The notes under the pieces: model-generated
The model's database searches: none
The model's input: the letters and a program-made list of their open reading frames with translations, nothing else
Told to the model about the DNA's origin: nothing
Translations under genes and position numbers: made by a program
Shown here: positions 1-7,644 of the stretch, in pieces
How positions within the stretch are numbered: the stretch's first letter is position 1
Layout: each line of letters opens with the position of its first letter
Assembly (NCBI GenBank): GCA_029964075.1
Contig: CM057135.1
Span: forward strand, 14,720,863 to 14,784,862
DNA length: 64,000 bases
Direction of reading: 5' to 3'
Source of the DNA: Patiria pectinifera
Lineage: Eukaryota; Echinodermata; Asteroidea; Valvatida; Asterinidae

Positions 1-598
1 AAGTGGCGTCTGGATCAATTCTTATTGGCAAAATATCCTATGAAATTTCCTAAAAAACTTGATTTTCCCCCCCTTGCTCAATGCCCAGATATTTCATACA
101 TGATATGTACACATTGTCAGGTTGGTCCTACTGTCATAAACGGTAATAATACTACAACTTACCCTTCACTGTGACGTTCTGCTTGGAGGACCTCACCAGA
201 CAGCCGCGTACTGTGTGCGCTTTATGTGTGACGTGCCGAACAAGTTTGCCCATGGTTTTTAAAAATGGCGGCTTCACTGAAATTACGGTCTTGCGCCCCC
301 TGTTGTCCGTCTATAGGTTCTTTATGTCTATGGTCGCGATATTTGTTTTTACACAACTATCTGGGGTACTTTGTGCGCTTTCCTATGGGGCTTGGTTTTT
401 ATAACCAGGCTTGAGTGGAGGCTATTATTTTTCAACTTGGTACGGATTTTGGACTTTATTTCCCTTTTTAAAAAAATCCTCCAGAGCCTCAGATCAGGAA
501 AAGAAAAAGGAAATTGCTGCTATACAAGTAGTATCCGACTGAAAAATAACGTTTTTAAGATTCAACTTAAAATTGTTGAAAAAAGAGCAAAATCTTAG
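1..598. other. Left flank, no recognised feature
   Basis: AT-rich sequence with scattered stop codons in all frames. I see no coding similarity, repeat array or RNA fold here; the short open frames look random. Confidence 0.5.
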
Positions 599-601
599 TT
601 G

Positions 602-672
602 GCAGAGCTAGGAATCGAACTCGAGACTTCCGATCATTAACCAGCATGCCGAACCATTAGGCAAAGGCGGTG
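602..672 (-). pseudogene. tRNA-like sequence (degenerate)
   Basis: The minus strand has a near-consensus internal promoter B box (GAGTTCGATTCC, plus positions 611-622) and, about 27 bases upstream, an A-box-like stretch (TGCCTAATGGTTCGG, 649-663). Spacing suits a tRNA, but the acceptor arms do not pair well and the anticodon stem is weak. It is probably a tRNA pseudogene or the head of a SINE. Seen: boxes and spacing; inferred: origin. Confidence 0.4.
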
Positions 673-757
673 CTCGAAAAATCCCTGCAATTCATAAATT
701 ATATACTTTCACACATGTGGAGAGAGTATACGCGCGCGCGCGTAGGTAAAAGGTTAC

Positions 758-796
758 AGGATTGTAGGGCGCCGCTACGCGGCGGTCTACAATCCT
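758..796. repeat. 39-nt near-perfect hairpin
   Basis: Arms AGGATTGTAG (758-767) and CTACAATCCT (787-796) are perfect reverse complements. The inner GC-rich arms (770-775 with 779-784) also pair round a TAC loop, leaving a single mismatch. An alternating CG run lies just before it (731-742). It could be a foldback end of a small transposon; no partner end was identified. Confidence 0.6.
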
Positions 797-964
797 TTAA
801 CCGTGGTTCAAGTCGCCTGAAAAATGGGTACCCCAGATAGTTGTGTAAATAAAATATTCGCCGCCCGGTCATCGCGCCTCGGCGTTTCCCATCTGGGTAT
901 TTCTCAGGCCCTGCCAATGGGTCCCACATTGGGGGCGGAGAAATACTTCAGTTTTTTTCAGTAA

Positions 965-1040
965 GCTACGTGGCCGGGTGGTAAGAAAGCACATGTAGAA
1001 AGTAATAGACCGTGGGTTAGAGTCCCAGCCTGCCGCTTTC
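965..1040 (+). pseudogene. tRNA-like sequence (degenerate)
   Basis: An A-box-like TGGCCGGGTGGTAA (971-984) is followed by a B-box-like GGGTTAGAGTCCC (1014-1026) at a spacing suitable for a class II (Ser/Leu-like) tRNA. Arms are imperfect and a T-rich run follows, as expected after a pol III unit. Best read as a tRNA relic or SINE head. Confidence 0.35.
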
Positions 1041-1545
1041 CTTTAATTGCTTGGTTATTGGGTTTGTTTTTTTACTTACTTATTTCCCCTTTTTGTAATA
1101 ATGACTATTTTATTTCATTGATTTATTGTTTATTTCGTCATGAAGTTATAAAAAGAAAATTCGAAAGAAAAGAAAACAATCGTCATACCGTTTCATTTGT
1201 ATCAATATCAATGCCGTCCCGCGGGGAGTGAATTGAAGAGAGAAAGAAAGAAAACAAACGGGAAACAAATGTCAACGCACCATTATTTGGCAATTTTTGT
1301 AACCTTTGGTGAATAAGTCATTCACAAAACACCATGAGGCAACATTTAAGACAATACATATACATGCATGTATGGCTAATGTACTCGGCCGGCCGGGCAC
1401 ATACGCAGTGCGTAAAATTGTGCATAATGCTTAAGTTAAAGGACACAGTGGGAATTCTATCTGGAACAGTGTTCTATTGTTTATAAACAAATTAGCGAAA
1501 TTTATTTCGGCTATGAGTGAAGGTAGAGGTGGAGTTAGACAGGCA
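1041..1545. other. Non-coding, no recognised feature
   Basis: T- and A-rich sequence with no supported gene. It ends at the histone-type 3' element that follows. Confidence 0.4.
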
Positions 1546-1552
1546 GCGACAA

Positions 1553-1591
1553 ATCTCTTTTTTGAAGGTTGTGGTGGCTCTGAAAAGAGCC
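1553..1591 (-). terminator. Histone mRNA 3' stem-loop with downstream purine element
   Basis: On the minus strand positions 1591-1576 read GGCTCTTTTCAGAGCC, an exact match to the stem-loop at the 3' end of replication-dependent histone mRNAs, followed by ACCA. About 12 bases further on is a purine-rich CAAAAAAGAGA (around 1564-1553) where the U7 snRNA-binding element is expected. In animals this pair directs cleavage of the histone pre-mRNA. No histone reading frame survives upstream (1592-1800, minus), so this is likely the tail of a deleted histone gene. The element itself is clear; its activity is not known. Confidence 0.8.
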
Positions 1592-1924
1592 TTTTGGTAG
1601 CAGCGAATCTCACGAAGGGTATGGTTTGATGAACGGTGATCACAACTGAGTGCAGATTGAGCGAACGGACCCCGCCTCTTAAGGCCGGCGCATAGCATCC
1701 TAGGTTGGAAGCCTAACAATGGGCCGTCTTCCGATTGGGTGCTTCGGGGGCCAAGCAGAGACGCTTCAGTGATCACGATTTCCGTACGTTGAAAAAGTAA
1801 GGAAGTTAAATTTCAAATTTCAAAACAATAATACGGATTTCCCTGGCTGTTGTTTATGTTTGTTTTGTAATAAAGACAATAATCACACACACCCATTCGC
1901 GGACAAAATGTCACGGATCCCTCT

Positions 1925-1928
1925 ATAC
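1925..1928. repeat. Target-site duplication (ATAC), left
   Basis: ATAC directly precedes the left LTR and recurs directly after the right LTR at 10,702-10,705, as expected for an integrase-made 4-bp duplication. Confidence 0.85.
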
Positions 1929-2373
1929 TGTAGCGTTTGACCAATGGGTTCTAAGTGACGAATGTGATATTCTTAGGAGTTTGCTGACAGAGTACTGTAA
2001 CGCAATGACAGACTAAACAACACGTTGACGTGGACGAAAGAAATGTTACCCGGAGACAGTGCCTCAGTTTTTAACTTTTAATCCTCAACAAATCATCAAT
2101 AGGTCAATCACATTATAACAATACTTGCTGATTATTTGAACACTGATTCACCTTAATTCAAGCAGGGTAGCTGTCCGTCAAGGGAGATTCGGGCTCGGTC
2201 CTTTTTGGAAGTCCTGCAGCGCACAACCGTTCCGCTCCAAGCTAGCACAACAACAACCACCTTTTTCCCGCGCGCGCTACCAAACTTATTACATTAGTCT
2301 GCGCTGCTAATCTGCGCATGCGCGCCCGGCCCTACTCTCCGGACGGACAGCGCCACATGTGATAATCGCTACA
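1929..2373 (-). repeat. 3' LTR of the gypsy element (445 bp)
   Basis: Begins TGTAGCG and ends CGCTACA, a 7-bp terminal inversion typical of LTRs (TG...CA). It matches 10,257-10,701 except at 8 positions. Because the element is on the minus strand, this copy is the 3' LTR. Confidence 0.95.
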
Positions 2374-2386
2374 TCACCCCCTTCTA
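2374..2386 (-). promoter_or_regulatory. Polypurine tract
   Basis: The minus strand reads TAGAAGGGGGTGA directly before the 3' LTR, the position where plus-strand DNA synthesis of LTR elements is primed. Confidence 0.75.
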
Positions 2387-2461
2387 TTTCAAAAAGAATG
2401 CGTCCCGCATTTAGTTAAAAGAAACGAACAACGTGTAGAAAAGCTAAGGTCTCCTCCGGCA

Positions 2462-3043
2462 TCACTTTCCCAGGACATATTCAGTAGTGGTCTTCATGAC
2501 AAGGCTGCCTTCGTTGAAGATTTCCACAATCTTGCGCCGACGAACTTCCCGGGAATCAGCCGGCCCTTCCAAGACGGTCTCCGTGGTGACCTGGCGTAAG
2601 GGTGATACCCGTGTCACGTGGCTTGACTTCTTTGGTGATGCAACTCCGAAGTGCATCTCGTCGGCTGTCGGATGCAGGGTCAGCGTCGGAGGCGTTTTCT
2701 GGATCTCTGGGGTTTTGGGCACTTCGTTGGTCACACCAGCTCGTTCAGGGGTTCGGAGGTCTCGCTGGTTGTTGTGGGTCGTTTCTTCTTGCATTTGTGG
2801 CGCATGGAGCTTCTTCAAGTGTCTTCCTAAGTCACTCCGTCGGGAATAGCTGCTCCCATCGCAGAACGGACACTCGTATCTGGTTTTTATGCCATGTTGC
2901 TCCGATACGTGACGGTTGAGGGCTGAATATGCTCTGAAGGTCTGACGGCAATCTGTGCACTGGAGGTCTGATGTTGGACTTGGGGACCTCCTCGGTGACC
3001 TGTCCCTGGGGGACCTTTGGCGCGAGTGGTGTCTTTTTGGCAT
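2462..3043 (-). CDS. Accessory ORF with two C2H2 zinc fingers
   Basis: A 193-residue protein encoded after integrase and before the 3' LTR, where some elements carry env. The N-terminus is rich in Arg, Ser, His and Pro (first 25 residues). Two C2H2 fingers follow: C-x2-C-x12-H-x4-H at about residues 29-50 and C-x2-C-x13-H-x4-H at about 58-81. The remainder is hydrophilic. There is no signal peptide or membrane segment, so it is not an envelope. The start lies 46 bp after the integrase stop. The frame is open although the neighbouring pol is broken. Nucleic-acid binding is a reasonable inference; the role is unknown. It may be captured host or LINE sequence, since the LINE ORF1s here also end in paired C2H2 fingers. 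Confidence 0.75.
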   Translation of the reverse strand: MPKRHHSRQRSPRDRSPRRSPSPTSDLQCTDCRQTFRAYSALNRHVSEQHGIKTRYECPFCDGSSYSRRSDLGRHLKKLHAPQMQEETTHNNQRDLRTPERAGVTNEVPKTPEIQKTPPTLTLHPTADEMHFGVASPKKSSHVTRVSPLRQVTTETVLEGPADSREVRRRKIVEIFNEGSLVMKTTTEYVLGK

Positions 3044-3088
3044 CTGCAGGATGATAAGACCAAAAAGAATGGGAAAATTAGTAATTTA

Positions 3089-3658
3089 TTATGGTTGATG
3101 GACTCGTTTATGGTTTTGGTTGACCCACTCCCCGTAACGTTTTGGTGGCCACCGCTTCCTGCGGCTCGGGCATTCTGGCTGCGAAGTGGCAATTGGGCAA
3201 TTATCAGGCTGTTCGACTTCGCGCTGCTCCTGCTTGGTCCCCACTAATTTCTTGGCCTGCGACTTTTTAGCCCCGTCAATGGTGACGTCTTTGCTGCCGC
3301 TCTTCCCTGTACAGCTTGGCTGTCTTGGTGTCCCTGTCCCGGATTCATCTGAGCTCCCTGGCTGCAGATGCTCTTCAGTAGCAGACGTGTTGACTGGGCC
3401 CTGAACTTCTTTGGGGCCGCTGTTTCCACAAGTAAGCCTGCCTTCCCACCACGACTTGTCATACTCTCCTCCAAATCTCTTCAGTCGGTCTATGTGTACA
3501 ATCTTTGGTTTGTGCCGTGGTCCCTTCTGGATACGTACATTTACATCGTTGATGCATTCAGTCACAATGTAGGGCCCATCCAATCTCGATTGGAGTTTAG
3601 GGGACAGTCCAACAGTTCTGGCCTCTACAGCCAGCATCACGGTGGTTCCAGGAGTAAG
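3089..3658 (-). pseudogene. pol: Integrase C-terminal domain
   Basis: In frame with the integrase core upstream but separated from it by one TAG (3659-3661). The segment holds the GPY/F-type C-terminal module of Ty3 integrases: a run ending KLQSRLDGPYIV, then IVHIDRLKRF. It continues with a hydrophilic tail of about 130 residues. This domain binds DNA and helps target integration. It is a broken part of pol, not a separate gene. Confidence 0.85.
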
Positions 3659-4654
3659 CTACTTCTGTTGGTGTGGTAGGTCATAATTTCGTTTTTGATG
3701 CTTGGCAGCTTTGTGCAGATGCACCCTCGCCCTCTCGTGGGCATCACGGAACCTTTCCCTCAACTCTACTACATAGGGCGTAACCTCCTGGGGCTGTTCT
3801 GGAGATCCCCAAATGAGGTCAACAGGCAGTTCAACTTCTCTGCCTAGTGTGAGGAGATTTGGAGTTTCGCCAGTGCTGCCGTGTTGCGAAGCACGATAAG
3901 CCATCATTACCAGGGGTATGTGGCGGTCCCAATCTCTTTGATTCTCGGCTACGTAGGCACTAAGCATGTCTTTTAGAGTGCGGTTAAACCGCTCTACTTG
4001 ACCGTCGCTCTGGGGGTGGTAGGGACTCGTCCTAGTTTTGTCTATGCCGAGGATTGCGCACATTTCTTGGAACAACTTGCTTTCAAATTGCCGGTCCTGG
4101 TCACTGTGTACCTGTCTGGGAAAGCCGAATCGGCAAACAAATTCTCTGACGAAGACTCCAGCAACTGTCTCGGCTGTCACGTTCTGCAAGGGGAAAGCTT
4201 CTGTCCATTTTGAAAAGTAGTCCGAAATAACAAGAATCCACCTGTTCTCTCTATGTTCTGTAATTGGGAATGGTCCTGTGATGTCCAGTGCGACCCGTTC
4301 CATGGGCACCCCGGAGATTTGTTGTTGCAGTGGCGCCCTGGTTTTCTTGGGGGGCGGCTTGCGTCGAGCGCACTTCAGACATTGCTGACACCATCTCGTG
4401 ACGGATTCCTTCATGTTTTCCCAGTAGAACCTTGACTTTACTTTCGCGTACATCTTGTTAATTCCCAAGTGTCCAGCCGTTGGGCAGTCGTGGAGTTGCT
4501 TCATCACATCATCCCTGGAGGCCCATGGTACCACCAGAAGCCAGCGTGAATGTGGTATGTCCTCATCCCATCGCCTGTAGAGTACACCATCACGAAGTTG
4601 CCATTGTTGCCACGAACACCACAGCGTTTTCAACCCCGATCCTTCAGCCGACAC
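3659..4654 (-). pseudogene. pol: Integrase zinc-binding and catalytic core
   Basis: Contains the H-H-C-C zinc-binding domain (HDCPTAGHLG ... CQQCLKC) and a complete D-D-E core. The motifs are ALDITGPFP, then HSDQDRQFES, then PYHPQSDGQVERFN, which supply the two Asp and the Glu. It normally inserts the cDNA into host DNA and makes the short target duplication. The frame ends at a TAG (3659-3661) before the C-terminal module. At its N-terminal side a frameshift (about 4,700-4,900) separates it from RNase H. Confidence 0.9.
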
Positions 4655-4886
4655 GTCTGCCCATGACGGTTAAGGGGTCCTATTCTCTAGCCAGCCTATC
4701 ACTTTGCGCAGGGTAGGATCCTCCATTTGCTTTCCCCTCATTTCCTCAGAGGTAAACCCACGTACCCAGCAATGTGAAGATATTTCTCGTATAATGTAGT
4801 CATGGCGACTGTCATCTGGTGGTGTGCTATCAGGTTCACCCTGTTGGTCTTGTCCGGATGCCCCTCTGCGTTGGGAGATTCCTTAC

Positions 4887-5810
4887 TCAACATTCCCCGG
4901 CTTTGTTGTGGTTGTGTTTTGGTTTCCTTTTTTTCTTCTCTGACTTCCTTGACTCTGAGCCCTCCTTGACTTTTTGCTGCTCTACATGACACTGGGCATT
5001 ATGCCGCATTCTGGACATTGCGTCAGCATTACCATGTTTCGGGCCTGGTTGATGCTTGATGTCTAATTCGTACTCTACAAGTACTTGAAGCCGCCTGGCA
5101 ATTTGTCCTTCTGGCTCCTTAAAATTAAAAAGCAAACGGAGCGACCCATTATCTGTTCTCAAGAGAAACTTCTGTCCGTAAAGATATGGCCAAAAGTGTT
5201 TGATGAAGTACACCACCGCCAATAGTTCCTTTCTAGTGACGCAGTAGTTCTGCTCAGGGCTTGACAAAGCTCGACTCGCATAGGCAATAACACGCACGTG
5301 TCCCTCTTGTTCTTGACTTAGCACAGCCCCGATGCCATAGTTGCTGGCGTCGGTGTCGAGTACGAACTTGCCTTTCAGATGGGGGTATGCAAGAATCGGT
5401 GCAGAGGTAAGATGTTTCTTCAGCTGTTCGAATGCCGACTGACAATCATCCGTCCACTGGAAGGTCTTGTCCTTTTCAGTCAGTTTGTGTAGTGGCCTAG
5501 CAAGTTCTGCAAACCCGGCTACAAACCTCCTGTAGTAGGACGCTAAGCCCAAGAAACTCCGTACCTCTGACGTGCTTTGGGGTACAGGCCATTGTTCTAT
5601 CTGGCGTGTCTTACTGGGATCAGTCTTAACCCCTTTGTCAGAGACTATGTGCCCCAGATATAACACCTCCCGTTGAAGCAACTGGCATTTCTCTGGTTTG
5701 AGTTTTAGGTTGGCCTGCCTGATGCGATCAAACACCAACCGCAGCCGCTGTATGTGTTCACTAAATGACCCGGAAAAAATGATGATGTCATCCAGGTATA
5801 CCAGGCACAT
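4887..5810 (-). pseudogene. pol: Reverse transcriptase C-terminal part and RNase H
   Basis: Opens with the reverse-transcriptase catalytic motif (LVYLDDIIIFS), continues through the thumb (YLGHIVSDKGVK, SFLGLASYYRRF) and into an RNase H-like domain (FVLDTDASNYGIGAVLSQ, then TDNGSL). The frame runs out around 4,887 in a lysine-rich spacer. The spacer continues in another frame (4738-4992), so a frameshift lies there. A single stop (5811-5813) separates this piece from the front half of the polymerase. Confidence 0.9.
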
Positions 5811-6056
5811 CTACCACTGAAGCCCGCGTAATATTCTCTCCATCAGACGTTCAAACGTTGACGGAGCGTTGCAAAGCCCGAAGGGCATGACGCGGAACTG
5901 ATAAAGACCCCAGTGGCTGGCGAAGGCTGTCTTCTCCTTGTCTTCTTCGTTCATTGGGACCTGCCAGTACCCGGATGATAAGTCTAATGTTGTGAAGTAT
6001 TTGGCTCCCGCTAGGGTCTCTATTGAATCATCGATGCGGGGGAATTGGGTAGGCAT
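5811..6056 (-). pseudogene. pol: Reverse transcriptase palm segment
   Basis: Encodes the conserved palm region with FTTLDLSSGYWQVPM (first catalytic Asp) and FRVMPFGLCNAPSTFERLM. It is shifted by one frame relative to the protease/RT segment upstream (junction near 6,050) and ends at an in-frame TAG (5811-5813) just before the YLDD motif. Both lesions inactivate the polymerase. Confidence 0.9.
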
Positions 6057-7281
6057 CTTTCCTAGTTATTGCATTAAGTCGGCGATAGTCCACGCAAAAA
6101 CGAACAGAGCCATCCTTCTTTCGGACTAGCACTATGGGTGAAGCCCATGGTCCAGATGCAGGTTCTATGAGGTTTGCTTTCATCATCTTGCTTATTTCTG
6201 TTTCCGCTGCCTCCCTCTGAAACATCGGCAACCGGCGAGCTCCTTGTTTGATAGGTTTTGTGTTACCTGTGTCGATTGTGTGTTCTGTGAGTGTCGTGAG
6301 CCCAATATCTCCCTTGTATTGAGAGAATAGGTTCTGGTATTCTTCTATCAGTTTTGACAGTCGTGTTGTCTCTCTTTCATCTAATTGTGTTGAGCCACGC
6401 TGCAGCATGTCCTGGAGACTTGCCGGGAGCTTATCTATTTGCAGCATTTTGGTTTGCTGTACCTGTACCTCTACCAGGTCGACCCTCTCCGACACTAAAC
6501 AAGGGGTTTTGTCGTACTCCTGGCATGGGATATGTGGTCCTAATGCATCTATCTGTTGAAAAACGCCTGCGGCTGTCCCTCTTTGAAGAAAGATCGGTTC
6601 ATCTGTTGGGTTTAAGATGCGCAGCGGTACTCCCAGTGTTCTGGACTGTGTCACTACCGGCGCCCAGAGCATATTGGTTTTTGTAAGGAAGCTTTGAGCG
6701 GGCTCCACGATGCCGTAACTCAATGCGAAATTCTTATTTGTCATTCTGCCTTCCACGATAATCTCGGAGGCTGGTGGAATTGTAACTGTGTCTCTGATAG
6801 TCACTCTACAACTCTGTTGTCGCTCTCTCGTATTCTGCAGTGGCACCTCTGCGTTTCCAACTAGCAGACGTTTGCACCCGACATCAACCACACAACCTTG
6901 TTGCTGCATAAAATCCAACCCCAGGAAAACATCATTATGAATGTCTGCTACTACGACGTTATGGCGAAATGTTTTTCCGCCCATTAGGAGCTCGACCGGC
7001 GTCTCTCCATGTACTTTCAACAGGGTGTCGTCTGCCAGGTACACCTGTACGGTAGACTTATTGATATCAGGTCTGGAACACTGGCTCATTCGATGAATCA
7101 CCTTTTCGGACAGGATGGACACCGTTGCCCCTGTGTCGAGAAGCATTTGAGCATCAACTCCATTTACTTGTCCAAGTATGTGAAGCCCAGCGCCAACTGG
7201 AAATGCCGTTCCGCTAGAACACAACTTTTGTGTGGACCCTTCCTTCTGATGGACTGATCCACCGGTCCTTGGAACCAGTCC
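6028..7281 (-). pseudogene. pol: Aspartic protease and start of reverse transcriptase
   Basis: A retropepsin-like protease is recognisable from LLDTGATVSIL near the N-terminus, with a possible flap and a later hydrophobic segment (VFLGLDFM). A linker leads to the RT fingers (ASPIVLVRKKDGSVRFCVDYR). The frame is the same as that of Gag and is open from the TAA at 7282-7284, so gag and pol could once have been one polyprotein or joined by stop readthrough. The recognisable start at 7224 is a TTG and probably not a real initiation site. Confidence 0.88.
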
Positions 7282-7644
7282 TTACATGTTTTCCTGGTCC
7301 GTGCTCCTTGTCTCGGCTGTCAGTCTTTTTGGACAATCCTTCTTGAAGTGGCCAAAGTCTCCGCACTTGAAACATCCTCTTCTGTCTTTGAGAGAACGAC
7401 TCTGTTGTGTTAGGGCCTGGATCTGTTGCACTATTAGTTCCAGTTGGTTTTCTAATTTGGCAATTTTGTTATCAGGTACTTGGTTCATCTTTGCCGCCAT
7501 GGCGCTTTCCACATCGCCTCTAACAACTCTGACCCTTTTGATGCTGTTTTCCTTTTCCGCGGTCATAATGGCCTGAAACTCAACAGCAGCGGTTACCTGG
7601 GCCTGGATCTGTTGCAGACAGTCTTCCAGACTGCCCGGTCGCAT
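7282..7644 (-). pseudogene. gag: Gag C-terminus with CCHC zinc knuckle
   Basis: In frame with the long Gag ORF but cut off from it by one TAA (7645-7647). It carries one retroviral-type knuckle (CFKCGDFGHFKKDC, C-x2-C-x4-H-x4-C), the RNA-packaging motif of nucleocapsid, after a predicted helical segment. It ends at a TAA (7282-7284), beyond which the same frame stays open into protease. Confidence 0.88.

Noticed and set aside
1431..1776. Histone coding sequence upstream of the 3' stem-loop
   Set aside because: The minus-strand frames here show no histone-fold residues and no typical histone C-terminus.
2487..2919. Plus-strand ORFs opposite the zinc-finger ORF
   Set aside because: Shadows of the minus-strand frame; no domain, and they overlap each other.
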